Origin: Clavelina lepadiformis
Lineage: Eukaryota > Chordata > Ascidiacea > Aplousobranchia > Clavelinidae
Direction: 5' to 3'
Length of the DNA stretch: 64,000 nucleotides
Assembly: GCF_947623445.1 (NCBI RefSeq)
Contig: NC_135245.1
Coordinates: 689,501-753,500, forward strand
Below, one piece after another: positions 47,769 to 59,158 of the stretch. The notes beneath the pieces were generated by a model, which ran no database searches, had not been told where the DNA came from, and saw nothing but the letters and a program-made list of their open reading frames with translations. Numbering within the stretch: position 1 is the first letter of the stretch; every line of letters starts with the position of its first letter. The translations under genes were made by a program, and so were the position numbers.

Positions 47769-50036
47769 TCATACTTTCATTGATGACGTTTTAAAGTTTG
47801 AAAATTCTTTTAGCAGTTGCGGACTGAGTGGCGCTTTAGGGGAGTCGGTATATTCTGTCAGAATCTCCTGCGAAAACGGGCAAACAAACTGTAGTCTGTG
47901 ATGTTTGCAAGAATTATCCAACAGATTATGACGAAGCAAAAAGCTTAATTAACAACCTGAATCATTGTGAACGTTGGTCTGGTGTTAGGGTCAGGGTACC
48001 AGCACCTCATTGTGAGCGAATACAAAGCGTCCGACATACCGAGGGGTCTGGGTGACCTCAGCCCCCTTTTGACCTTGTCGAGAATATGTGGCGTCAGCTC
48101 CTCTGCAACAAAACTTCTATTGTAACATCATTTTTTGATTTTCTATCTAGCGCTGGAGCTGAATACCTGAAAAGGGTGCTTCCCCGTTGCTGAAGAGCTC
48201 TATCAGCAAACCTCCGAAAGACCAGACATCCGATGACGTTGAAAATTGATGCGCCGTTGCGCCCTCCAGCGCCATCCATCGAATTGCGCAGTTAGGGAAC
48301 GGTTTATCTCCTGAAACGAAGGAAATTGCTCCTGACAGGTGCGTACAATGGCAGATTGTGACGCGATAAAGTTGTAATATTTAGTTTCATAAAAACCATC
48401 ATATCAGCCAGATTTTGCGTGCCTGGTTTGCCGAAGTAAACCCCTTGCTGGTTCATGCGAGCGGCAAAACCGAATCCGGTCAACTTGCAGCTCAGATATT
48501 TGTCCAATAGTACGTTGGATGCTCGGACGTTCCTGTGCACGCAGTTCATCCTCGAAATGTGATGGAGAGCGCTCGATATCTGCACTCATTCGTGAAAGGA
48601 TGACGTTTAATTATATTTTACGTCATTACTTGTGACATACCATATTAGGCCAGCACACTACGTCATCAGTTTTAAGTTAGAGCGACCTCTAGCGCCAGAC
48701 GTATTCGTTGCTGGGCGGGCATCTCATAGGTGTCGCTCCTCAGGAGGTAGTCGAGCAAATCGCCATTGTCTTCGTATTCCAGAATCACGCAGACCGGTTT
48801 CGTCGGCACCTGTCGTCACATAAATGGTAATCACGTCATTCTGACGTCTAACGGAAAGTTTATCAAGCATATTTCCACGATTGTGACGTCAGTTTTACAA
48901 GTATGACATCCACTGACCACACCCAAACTTCGGATGACGTTTTTATGACGTAAGACGTTTAGAGCGTAAGCTTCTTCTGCAATATAACGCTGTGAGGCTT
49001 CGTTGTCCGTTTGAGTCTTTATGACGACATAATCATCAAGGGTGGTCAGCTTTCCTGCAAAGACGTATTAAGTCGTTGGCAATGTCGCCACCATGCGGTG
49101 GTGATATATTTTTATCGCAACCACCTTTCCACACGTTCGAGAACTTCCCATTCATTAATTGAGTTGTCATGGAAACTGCCTCTCTTTTTATCTTCTTTAT
49201 GTCAGACAACATGCTTCGCGTCACCGCGCTGCCGACGTCTTCCATCGTGACGTCATCAATTTGTAGACACGCATGAGTGAGTTTCAAGGCGGCGCTGTTA
49301 CTCATATCTGATGACGAAAAACGTCGTTGCTAAAATTTACAGAACATTGGCAAAAACGTGATACGAGTGAGCGTCAGCCGCTTATTTAAAGCAGGACAAC
49401 TGGTTTTTATGACGTTACAAAGATCTGCATATGACGTCACTTACTTTTGTAAAACCCAATTAGGCCAGCAACTGTCGGGAAAGGCTGCTTTGGGTCAATG
49501 TAGTAAGTTTTATTTGATTTCTGTGTGATCTTGTAGTGCCCGACCATCCTCAAGCCCCTTCGCGTCTCGAGAACCGAGAGTCGGAACCCGTCCCCTCCTG
49601 GAAAAAGATTTTAATCAGAGACTTCTCGTATTCTGTCTTTTGTCGTTTTTAACCTTAAATTTTGTCAACTTGAAACCATAGAAAAGCGAATGAGCTCATT
49701 GCTTTTGCAAAATCACGCATCAACCACAAATAAACCTTCCTTGCCATGAGCTTGACTTTGGGCTTTGCTCGGAACTCGACATACTATTGTGATAATTGTT
49801 TCGTCATAATCACACAGTTGAAACTAACCTTCGCGTACTAGAAACGTTCCATCGATTTTCCCGCGCTCATTTAAAAAGTCTTCAGCCAATGAACGCGAAA
49901 TCTTTCCGAAGTAACATCTAAATCCAAAAACAGTTTAAAGAATATGCGAGATGTCAGTTTATTACGTCATATTAACTCACTGATCGTTTTTAATTGTTTC
50001 GATGTTGCCTGGCAACGGTGCTGCTTCATAGGCCAT
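47769..50036 (-). CDS. SH2-pseudokinase, distal paralogue
   Basis: This is a protein of one SH2 domain plus one tyrosine-kinase-like domain. Ten exons close in frame to 428 residues: 49981-50036, 49829-49917, 49445-49597, 49125-49307, 48918-49054, 48687-48809, 48423-48579, 48167-48310, 47957-48102 and 47769-47867. The start at 50036 is MAYEAAPLPGNIETIKNDQ. The SH2 domain runs QCYFGKISRSLAEDFLNERG ... GTFLVREG, then GHYKITQ. The kinase domain has a weak glycine loop (NGKFSNVWKG), the VIK Lys (YVVIKTQ) and a candidate αC Glu. The catalytic loop is CVHRNVRASNVLL (HRN at 48529-48537, Asp replaced by Asn). The DFG motif is GFG (48469-48477), and APE is ALE. RWMALE, SSDVWSFGG and a terminal CWYPDPNTRPTF are present. 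Catalysis is therefore unlikely; ATP binding is open. The donor after 48423 reads GC, not GT. Confidence 0.88.
48676..48797 (-). repeat. Homogenised exon segment, distal pseudokinase copy
   Basis: 122 bp differ at one position from 52340-52461. It covers most of the hinge/αD exon ([20 protein letters not shown]) plus the donor and about ten intron bases. Confidence 0.92.
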
Positions 50037-51376
50037 TGTTACATAACAATCTTTCCAAGCTTCCAAAGCTAGAAAATCTAATTGTTTTTTGTTTTACAGC
50101 CTCACAGCGCGCTACAACTTCTTCCCATGCAATCGTCTTCTTATTATTTCCTGCAATGGTCGATATGCTCTGAGATAAGACACTGTTGCAGGTCTGTTGT
50201 TGTTTACACAGTATGTAGCCTAGTGTGCTATGCTGACAAAGTTCTTTCTTATGCGGAGACTTTGTGCTATTTTGCAATATATTCTCATAATTAAAATTTT
50301 TTAGTTATTTCGGAAGCAGGTCTTTGGCGTGTTATTATTACATCACAATTTACAACATTTTTATCGAAAGGAATTTCCACGGCTGCTTACAGCTCGTGGA
50401 AAATCCCCCGATATTGTCTGCTTTGTTCTGCCGGTGACCAGTCTGGGTAGTTTTAAGAATTGAACCTCAACTTAGCTCAACGTCGGTCCCCCTTAAACTA
50501 AGGCTGCTTTCGTTCAATCGAGGAATAAGTCGCGTGCTGGTTGTATTAAAACTCTTTGAGGTCGTGCCATGGCTTTGCGCATCGACGTATAGCGAAGCTG
50601 AGAATTTGTCATTCGTTGTGGCACGAAACCGCACGATTTTTCTGCCATTACTGACTGTCTCCGCTGAACTCGTGATGTTAGCCCATGTTTATGACTTGCT
50701 ATTCGCTGAATTTCTGGCCTGTCCAGGTCCTTGTCGATCTCGTGACGTCATGTTTCTTTAGTTTCCTGTCAGCTTTTGCCCGAAGTGACGTTGTTACAAT
50801 TCATACTCAGTTTAATCACAGAGTTGCACTTTTAATGCCTTTGTCATGTCGCTGTCAGACATTCTATGACGCAACAATGCGTGAGTTGTTGCAAGCGAGC
50901 AAGTCACGCTCTGATTGGCTGCATGCCTGTTTCCTTTGCACGAATTCGAGTCTTCGCTTTTATTTCTGTTCGTGTATGACGTGATAATACCAGGAGCCGT
51001 AAGACTTGGTCAAATTTGTCGATCTAGTAGTTATATTGATCAAATATTCCAGAACGAGCCCATATTTACTGCTTGGAAACCAAGTCACAGAACATCATCG
51101 ATGACGTAAAATTATTTGTTGTAACGTTATTCTTTGTGAGCAAAATAAATAATAGCGCGCATGTAATGGATGAAAATGAAAATACGGGGAAGTAAGAAAA
51201 AATAAAATTGACGAGAGCTCAAAATAACTTTAAAGGGCGTAATAAAAAAATTGAAAAATAAAATGACGTTTTGCAAAAGGCCGCATTTTGACATTTTATA
51301 AGAACCAGCGAATTGTCGAGTCACTTGCCACTGAGCTTATATTCTGTTCAAACAGTTGATTCGTCATCTCTATGCG
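50037..51376. other. Spacer between the two SH2-pseudokinase genes
   Basis: No supported exon was found on either strand. It should contain the promoter of the distal paralogue and the 3' flank of the proximal one. Several TGACGT-type motifs are present. Confidence 0.45.
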
Positions 51377-53367
51377 TTAACTTATTCTGTGATTTGTCGT
51401 GATGTATCTTGAATCTTCTCTCGCTAGTGGGCGCTCATCATCCAGCTTACTTCTCGATTTCCCAAAATGCTCGAGTTCCTGTTTCGTCACTTCCTGTCAA
51501 TACAGTTTTGTTGTTACGTGGGACCTGAAGCGACATCACTTGGCGTATGTACCTGGATCGTAGTGAAGTTTGGTCTTGTGGCGGGGTCTGCTTGCCAACA
51601 CTTCGATGCCAGCAAACATAAGCCCTCCGGTAAGTCCCTGGGTAGTTTGGGGCGCCCCCCGGCTTTCAATCGGGGAAGTACCTGAGGTACCAGAACATCT
51701 GCAAAAAATAACTTCCGTGATCGTGTACTACCGTAAAGAAGCTTGCTTTAAAATCGTCGAACGAATCAAATGACATCTGACGGTCATGTGATGAGTGACA
51801 GCCAATCAAAAAAGAAATAAAAAAAGATAAGTTTATATTGTTTAAAAACACTTTCGTTTGGTTTTTTTTACGAGAGAATGGTGATTCCCCGTCTGTGAAG
51901 AGCTCGACCAGCATGCACGCGAATGACCACACATCCGATGACGTGGAAAATCGCTGTTCGGATGCTGCCTCCAACGCCATCCAGCGGATCATGATTTGTG
52001 GTATAATCTTATCTTCTGCGCCGATTAAATACATGACGATTACAATGCGCCATCTGTTGTAATTATGACGTAACAATGACGATTATTTCTTAAAAAAACA
52101 ACAACCTTCCACCGGTTGGTAGCATCCTCCTTTGTCGAGTAATTTTGCGAACCCGAATCCCGAGATTTTGGCCGACAACTCACGACCGAGAAGAATATTG
52201 GAAGCGCAGATGCTCCGGTGAACGACCGACTTGGACGCGATCACTTCCATCCCCAGGGCAACCTGATTTTGAAGCGACATACGTCATATACTATGTTACG
52301 TCAACACTATACGTCATCAATTATAAGTTAGGTTAGATTGTTAGAGCGACCTCTAGCGCCAGACGTATTCGTTGCTGGGCGGGCATCTCATAGGTGTCGC
52401 TCCTCAGGAGGTAGTCGAGCAAATCACCATTGTCTTCGTATTCCAGAATCACGCAGACCGGATATGTCGTCACCTTCGATATAAATAGAATACAGATACT
52501 TTACGCGTATTTATGACGTCAACTCATGATGACGTACTACATCAATTAACTTCACGATGTTATCGTGACGTAACATGTCGATGATGCTGGCTTCCTCCAA
52601 TAAAGAGCGACCAGAAATATGTTTCTCCACATTACTTTTTATGACGATTTCTGTCATTTGTGACGTCATAGTACCTGGACAATAGCTAAAGATTATATAA
52701 CGCATTATGACGAATGTGCAGTAGCCGAAACACGTGGCAGGCTGTGACATGTCAGATGTGGAGCTCACCTTTCCATATTTGGTGAAACTTTCCTTCCTTG
52801 AGCTTTGATTGGATGACGACGTCCCGGACAATTGGGGCCATCGTGACAAAGTCTTCTGTGACCTCATAGTCCATTCGTGGGCAAGAAACGGTCAGTTTTT
52901 GTTGTATGTCCGTGAAATCATCTGAAATTTCATAAACAGTTTACCCTTGTCAATCTAGTTACACTGTTAATATACTGGATGGGGTTAGGAATATGGGCGA
53001 ATATAACAAAAGCACGTTCATCGCTCAGTTGAACCAACTTGCCTCTGTAATGATCAATGAGTTGAACAACTGAAGAAAAGAAACACTCTGGGCCGATGTT
53101 GTACGTTTTATCCGAGTTCTCCTGGATAATGTAGTGAAAAAAGCGACTTTCGCCGCCCAGGCTGGAAATCACAGACAGCTTGTACATCCCCGGACCTGTT
53201 TGACACAAGGCCGCTGTAAATCGCGCCTTGTTAATTGTTTCACTACGCAATACTGAAATTATGAGGTCACACATATACCTCCACGAACTAGAAAAGTGCC
53301 GTCACATTTTCCGCGATTCTTCAGGTACATTTCGGCTTCTTCTCGCGATATGTCCCCGAAGTAAAAC
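51377..53367 (-). CDS. SH2-pseudokinase, proximal paralogue (first exon not located)
   Basis: Same architecture as the neighbour at 47769-50036. Exons: 53279-53367, 52965-53195, 52769-52921, 52541-52674, 52351-52473, 52106-52262, 51872-52015, 51553-51698 and 51377-51493. The SH2 domain runs [20 protein letters not shown] ... GTFLVRGG, then MYKLSVIS and [10 protein letters not shown]. The kinase domain has glycine-loop remnant [12 protein letters not shown], Lys in EIVIKSN, αC Glu in [13 protein letters not shown], and a hinge-like [15 protein letters not shown]. The catalytic loop is [13 protein letters not shown] (HRS at 52212-52220, Asp replaced by Ser) and DFG is GFG (52152-52160). [21 protein letters not shown] and [12 protein letters not shown] follow. 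Exons 52106-52262 and 51872-52015 equal in length their counterparts in the neighbour. The acceptor at 53367 implies an upstream first exon; an in-frame ATG just upstream (about 53415) is an alternative start. Confidence 0.85.
52340..52461 (-). repeat. Homogenised exon segment, proximal pseudokinase copy
   Basis: Partner of 48676-48797 (one mismatch in 122 bp). Flanking intron and neighbouring exons are strongly diverged between the two genes. Confidence 0.92.
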
Positions 53368-55402
53368 CTGAAATTCACCAAATTCTTTTCGTTGACAAAT
53401 ATATTGAAAGAAGCCATTCTGGACAAACCTTGCAATTATTTCGAGGCTACATTTTGCTGCTTAACCGGCAGCAAAGCAGATTTGTTCTCCGATTATTACC
53501 AGCATTTTAATGTCAGGTTGACAGAAAATCAGAATATGTACTCATGTGTTCTTGTGGTAAATGTATCGTACGCAAAGTTTAAAGTAGGGTTCTTTTTGGC
53601 GCACTCAACAAAATCAAGCTTCATATTTTTGCCCAAAAAGGCGAACTACACCGGCAAAACCTCAATTTAATTGCTTTTGCCTCTAAAGTTTGTATTACTT
53701 GGAATAATTTTTTGTTTCCACTCACTGGTTAGTCATGACAGTTTCCTCATCTGGGCTTGTCAAGCCCAAATTTACATAAGACATTGTCGAAGCCAGCACT
53801 CAGATATTTATACTGTCCATGTGAGCAGCCTACACCATTATGTGAGTATTTTTGACCCTGAAATAGTTTCAGAACAACCGGTTGATGGTTATATAATTAA
53901 TCTGATGCAAACATATTAACTTAATAACCACAAAAAATTTTACTTGCACTTCTGTTTACAAAACCGGCACTAAAATGTAGACACATTTTACTTAATATTT
54001 TGGTAATTGATCAATTTATCAACTTGTTAATTGATGCACTTGCTAGCTAAGTTCTGAGCTCAATTCTTCGCCATATAGAGCTGATTTTGGCTGAAAAAAT
54101 GTATCCGACTGTAGTTACTGCTTAATATCGACTAAATTAGCCACCACCTACGCACAGAAGCGACCATACACATCAAATATGAACGAGTTTTCGGTGGAAA
54201 GTAACCCATCGATAAATGGATACAAAAATGCATGAGTTGTCACTATGATGCTTGAACTTGCTTAGTTTCACTTTAGCTGTAGGTTTTAAAATATGGTATG
54301 GTATTAGCAATGTCGTCTTGCACCTTGTGAACGAATAAGAACACGTGCTGGCAACTAGCATTAAATGCCCTTTGAAGTTTGCAGTTAGCACCCAGCAACT
54401 AGCACAGGCTAACTACTAATGCTAATCCGAAAAGTGTCGAAAAACTAGGCTAAGCTTTCAATTCTAGCGTTCTTCTGCATTCTCAGGTAGTGGATTAGCA
54501 AGCTTTAGCTAAACCAGCATAATTAAGTGCTTCAACGCAAGCAAACAACTTCGCGTGTTTGGCCACGTCCAAGCTAAGCCTTTGTGTCAAAGCGAAAATA
54601 ATTTTACGATATTTACTGAAACCACATACGTAATAATTTCAGAATGAGATACGTCACAAAGACAACTTTAACGTGTTTAAAATGCGCTTGTGGAACAGAG
54701 TGCTTTACCGAAACAGTCGCAAGTATGTCGGTGACGTAACTTAACCTGACCGCTGTTATTTCGAGGTGCCCACAAGGAAACTGTGACGTGTTGAAACAAT
54801 CGTCATGGATGAATAGCTGTGATTCATGGTGCAACAGAATTGCAACAATGCACATACAACAAGTAGTCGCCTCCAATGACTTTATTTTATAACTGAAATC
54901 AAACAGTGTATAAGCGCAATGGGATGCTTAAACTGGAAACGTTACATAGCAAGGGCGGCAACAGCGTTATAATTTGAAGCCAACAATATTTTCAATGTAT
55001 TTGGAATGTTCTTTGGCGTTTCTGTTTGGTTTGTCAAGCATTGTTCGCCCAACAATAGTACCATGGATACCGCGCCTTGAATGAGACTATTGTGACGTAA
55101 CACGTTAAAGACCTGACACACGGCGACCATATCGATTTCATTAAAGAAACGTAATTAACTCAGGAACAAATTTTAAAATACTAGACGCATTGAAATCTAA
55201 CTCTAACTTTGCTCTGATAAAGAAGCGAAGTTGCGAACCAGACTTGACTCCGGTACAACTCGGGCACCATTTATGTAGTTATGCTCGAAAGTACTCGAGC
55301 GCTAATTTCCCAATGCTAGGGTTCACTAAATTGTTTTTAAAGTACTTTAAGCACTGCAGGCTGCTCTGAAGCTACACTCGGTATTTCACTTAAAAATAAA
55401 TG
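53368..55402. other. Non-coding interval upstream of the proximal pseudokinase
   Basis: This interval should hold the missing first exon and promoter of the proximal SH2-pseudokinase, but I could not identify that exon with confidence. AT-rich sequence with short domain-free open frames fills the rest, up to the hAT transposon. Confidence 0.4.
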
Positions 55403-55900
55403 GTTTAATGCAGTGGTTTTCAACCTGGGGGTCGCGACTCCCGGGTGAGTCGTTTGACTTTTCTCTGGGGGTCCCGAAGACGACAATTAAATATCGATAA
55501 CTATTACGAGAATGCCAATTAATTACCATGAAAAATTAACTGTAATGATATTAGTGATTGTTGTTGACAGTGAATGTTCAAACAGTTGAATAAAAGTTGA
55601 ATGTTCAAACAGTGAGCAGCCAGGAAGCAAGTTGCGAGTTAGACTATTACTTTTGCAGTAGATGATAGCCCAGGCAAGCCAGTGTAGGCTTACTATTGAG
55701 TTCCCGGTATCAATCATAGGTAGCTAGCCTAGCCTGAGGAAATTTCAAAGCGACTGTTAAGAGCAAGGTAACATTTGCTAGACATAAAAAAATAAAACTT
55801 GATTTTTTTTAATGCCATTTCACAGGAAATAAGAACATTTTAAGCTTATTTCATACAGAATCAAGTTTACCGAGAGCTAACGAGCTCTATTTCTTGCTTG

Positions 55901-55953
55901 GTTTATAGCAGTGGTTCTCAACATTTTTTCGGTTGAGAACCACTGGTTTATAC
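55901..55953. mobile_element. 37-bp miniature hAT-like palindrome nested in the hAT transposon
   Basis: Bases 55909-55945 consist of CAGTGGTTCTCAAC, a spacer of 8-9 bases, and GTTGAGAACCACTG. This is two hAT termini back to back. The flanks are GTTTATAG (55901-55908) and GTTTATAC (55946-55953), a 7-of-8 match as a target duplication. The end sequence resembles, but is not identical to, the host transposon ends. Confidence 0.75.
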
Positions 55954-56104
55954 CAAAGTCAGTAAAGTAGCGAAAAAATGACTTATTCAAGTCCGTAAAA
56001 CGTTAGCGAGCATCCTGTAATGACCCTCCTGTTTAGCAGCTTTAGAGTCGTGATATAGTTTACTTAAAATTTAAAAAGCAGAATTGGTGGTACTTCACGA
56101 CATT

Positions 56105-56302
56105 ATGGCGAAAAAGCAAAACTATTCAGAATCATTTCTCAAGTATGGATTTGTCCCAATCGTCTCTGATGGCGTTGAAAAACCACAATGTGTACTCTGC
56201 ATGAAAGTTCTTTCGGCTGAATGCATGAAACCAACAAAACTCAACAGGCATTTAGAAATGAAACATAATGACTGCAAAGATAAAGACTTGTCATTTTTTT
56301 AG
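56105..56302 (+). CDS. BED-finger fragment of the hAT transposase
   Basis: Open from MAKKQNYSESFLKYGFVPI to a stop after KDKDLSFF. It contains CVLCMKVL and LNRHLEMKH, the C-x2-C ... H-x4-H of a BED zinc finger, which binds DNA in hAT transposases and host ZBED proteins. The reading frame then breaks; coding sequence resumes in another frame at about 56318. It is part of the transposon at 55411-57667. Confidence 0.8.
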   Translation: MAKKQNYSESFLKYGFVPIVSDGVEKPQCVLCMKVLSAECMKPTKLNRHLEMKHNDCKDKDLSFF

Positions 56303-56317
56303 CGAAAGGCAAATTGC

Positions 56318-57245
56318 TTGAAGCGATCTCGAATGGATTCCTCCGGAGTATTCCAGCAACGGACTCGAGCTTCTGTAGAGGCATCCTTTCAAGTATCATT
56401 GCGAATTGCTAAAGCCAAGAAGCCCCACACAATTGCTGAAGAGTTGATACTACCATGTGCGAAAGACATTAATCGCATATTACTTGGAAAGGAAGCAGAG
56501 AGCAAGTTGAATATACAATCACTCTCGGATAACACAGTGCAATGTAGGATTTCACTGATGTCTGAGGACATCAAGGATCAAGTAATTTATCAATTGAAGT
56601 CAGCTGGTCCGTTTGCCCTGCAGCTGAACGATTCCACGGATGTTTCATCCTGTGCACAACTTATTGCATTCGTGCGTTACATTCACAATGGCGTGATGAA
56701 GGATGAGTTTTTGTGCGTTATAGCTCTTTCGTCCAGAACACGTGGATAAGATATTTATCAGACGATTGATACTTTTTTTATTGAGACTTGATATTGATTC
56801 TTTTTTCTTTTTTTTAGTCTACCTTGTTGACATTTTTGGCGGACTGAATGAGTTAAACCTTGCCTTGCAAGGATATGACAAAACAATCATCAATTTCATC
56901 GATGTACTATCGGCATTTCAGGCGAAACTTCAACTCTGGGAGAGAAAGATGACGAAAGGCAAAACTGGGATGTTTCCTGCTAGGACGTGTGGCTCGATGA
57001 TAATGTCTAATCGCAGATTGTCGATCAATAATCTTCAATCTCTTCGCTCTGACTTTGCCGGGTATTTCCCCAACATAACAAGAGATGATTTGGCATTCGT
57101 TAGAAATCCGAATCTGATCGCTGACGCAGACCTTGCCAGCATGTTCAATGGTGATGATAATACCCAAGAGGAGTTCATAGCCCTGACAAATGACTCAACT
57201 ACAAAAGATGTCTTCAAAGAGAAGAATTTGTCTACATATTGGTAG
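56318..57245 (+). pseudogene. Central part of the hAT transposase (broken)
   Basis: Two overlapping open stretches carry transposase-like sequence. The first (56318-56749) has FQVSLRIAKAKKPHTIAEEL and FALQLNDSTDVSSCAQLIAF, the conserved ZBED5-type region around the first catalytic Asp. The second (56742-57245) has LVDIFGGLNELNLALQG, also typical of this lineage. Much of the usual RNase H-like core between them is missing, so the copy cannot code for an active enzyme. Confidence 0.8.
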
Positions 57246-57715
57246 TGGTACCTTGTTATCCCAGAGCTGCAAACGCAGCCATTCGACTTTTGATGCCTTT
57301 CCGTCGACCCGGCTGTGCGAGGCTTCTCAACGATGATGGAAATAAAGAACAAGGCCAGGAATAAACGAATAGTAGAGCCAGATCTAAGATGTGCTCTGGC
57401 AACAACAGCGCCACGCGTGGACAAGCTCGTCGCCAAGATGCGACACCAGCCATCTCACTGCTGCCTTGTACATGAATTCAATAAATGAGTATTTTTTCCA
57501 ACAGAGTGGTATCATAATTTATGCTATTTTGAATCATATTTTTTGTGCTATTGCGCATACACAAATGTATTACATATGCCTGAATCAAAATTTTTGGAAG
57601 GGGTTCGTCAGTTACATTGTTGGGTTGTTAAAATGGGTCGCGCTATGAAAAAGGTTGAAAACCACTGGTTTAATGTAAGCCTGTCCGCTTTAATCGTCCC
57701 AACTGTACATGACTG

Positions 57716-58365
57716 CTATGGATGGGCCGATACGAAACTAGGCACGAATAGATTCGCCCTATGTACGGACTTTTCTGTGAAATAACGATCTATTTTCCTG
57801 GCTAAGCTAAACTAGAATCAACATTTCTTGGAAAAGGTCATTTACTTAAGGATTATGCTGTTTAAATCGCCATTTGATCAATTATTTCTAACAATTACGC
57901 CACGTTACAAATAAGATTCGGCAATTTTTTGATAGGATTTTATCGTCTGGGGCAAAATGTGCTTTATGTTTTAAGCAATCCTTTCATCCGCTAGATGGCT
58001 CTGTAAAGTCATTTTTACCTACAAAGATTGCGCCATTTACGTCACTCCCCCCAGTTTCGTATGTCAGTTTCGGACCTGGATGTTATTGTGACCCTACAAA
58101 GCAATTAAGATAAGGGGTTGTTGAGTTTTACGGACAGTTTATTCTCTTCAGTTCTCGAAGACTCTGCGCAGTTGAAATTCCTGGAAAGAGATCGTATTAC
58201 GCGGTTGCTTGGTGATACTTTTAGCGCAAGATCCCCGGAACGTACCTTCCTTTTCTTGCGCAAGTGTCCAGAACGTTGGCATGTGTGACGAACATGGCGG
58301 TAACAACCGGCCATATGTGTTGCGAATGTCATATCGTATCGTTATCGGCGCCGATCCATCTATAT
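57716..58365. mobile_element. Probable hAT-like element related to the 423-bp MITE at 19.6 kb
   Basis: The left part, GGATGGGCCGATACGAA followed by CGAATAGATTCG, matches the left end of the MITE at 19555. A GCTAAACTAG segment is also shared. Near 58340-58365, the sequence ATCGGCGCCGATCCATCTA could be the inverted right end. No matching 8-bp duplication is seen, so ends are approximate. Confidence 0.5.
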
Positions 58366-58537
58366 ACATTTGCAAGTTAAACTGTTGAAAGTACTGGGCT
58401 AGAAACGAAGGAATTGCTTATCAACGACACGAAATGTCTAATCTGGTCTCAACGATCGTTTGCCATTTGGTCCCTTTTTAGATCGGAGCCAGTGAACTTC
58501 GTGATCAATTAACTCTCCAGTTTTCTGTACAGTTGTG

Positions 58538-58543
58538 TTTTAT
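58538..58543 (-). terminator. Poly(A) signal of the IκB-like gene
   Basis: AATAAA on the minus strand lies about 615 bases beyond the stop codon of the ankyrin gene at 59159-59161. Confidence 0.45.
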
Positions 58544-59158
58544 TCCGAGTACACAGCCACATAATGCAAATAACAACGTCATCATGAACAAGATTTACAA
58601 AGCGGTTTAAGAGGACAGGGTGAGGCGAATTGTTCGCCATATCATCATTATATAAATTTATATGAGATAAAGCGTTAAAAACAAGCAACAGAAAAAAACA
58701 CATAATATTATATAACAAGGTCAAAAGCGAAATACTACGATAATAGATCACTCAAAATCGAGATACCAGTTTAAACTTCGAGAAGCTTATTATGACATCA
58801 CAAAGCAAACATATACAACGCGAAAAGAAAAAGCGAAATATCAAGGTAAGTTAGCGCCTGAACAAATTAGGCGGACTTCTAAAACCCTCGGTGGGAGGGA
58901 GACGCTTCTTGAACGAAGCGGACGGTGAGAAACTCGCGGCGGGTTCGTTTTATATGTACATAGAAATCTTATAAAAACAGGAACAAGCCAGGGCGACCCC
59001 GACCGGGGGAATCGTTAATCGACTTATCACCATGGAAATCGCCCTTGCCCGTACCTGTCGGCGATCCTAGCTGAATGGCGTGAGCGTTTATGACGACATA
59101 ATAGATGAGAATCAAACCCGCGCAATTAAATCAATGCTTAGTTCTGCAACAGCAGAAA

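Larger units (their letters stand above)
55403..57675 (+). mobile_element. hAT transposon, ZBED5-like lineage, 2257 bp with both ends
   Basis: The element at 55411-57667 begins CAGTGGTTTTCAACC and ends with its reverse complement GGTTGAAAACCACTG. It is flanked by a perfect 8-bp duplication GTTTAATG (55403-55410, 57668-57675). Next to the left end is GGGGGTCGCGACTCCC, typical of this hAT lineage. On the plus strand it retains pieces of a transposase: a BED-type finger (CVLCMKVLSAECM ... LNRHLEMKH, about 56195-56270), a middle part (56318-56749 and 56742-57245) and a C-terminal hAT dimerisation-like end (near 57330-57470, with PRVDKLVAKMRHQPSH). The pieces lie in different frames with at least two breaks, and the core appears shortened. 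The copy is therefore non-functional, although both ends are intact. Confidence 0.93.

Noticed and set aside
47458-47901. 147-codon plus-strand open frame
   Set aside because: It overlaps, on the opposite strand, the terminal exon of the distal SH2-pseudokinase (47769-47867), which joins in phase to CWYPDPNTRPTF. The plus-strand product has no recognisable domain.
47769-53367. A single protein with the order SH2-kinase-SH2-kinase, or a Shark-type SH2-ankyrin-SH2-kinase with the ankyrin gene
   Set aside because: Each SH2-kinase unit has its own terminal exon with a stop (51377 and 47769), and the distal unit has its own start (50036). The ankyrin exons end with their own stop at 59159 and match IκB proteins.
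57035-57436. 133-codon minus-strand open frame over the hAT transposon
   Set aside because: It is a mirror of the plus-strand transposase sequence, whose conserved motifs show the true strand.
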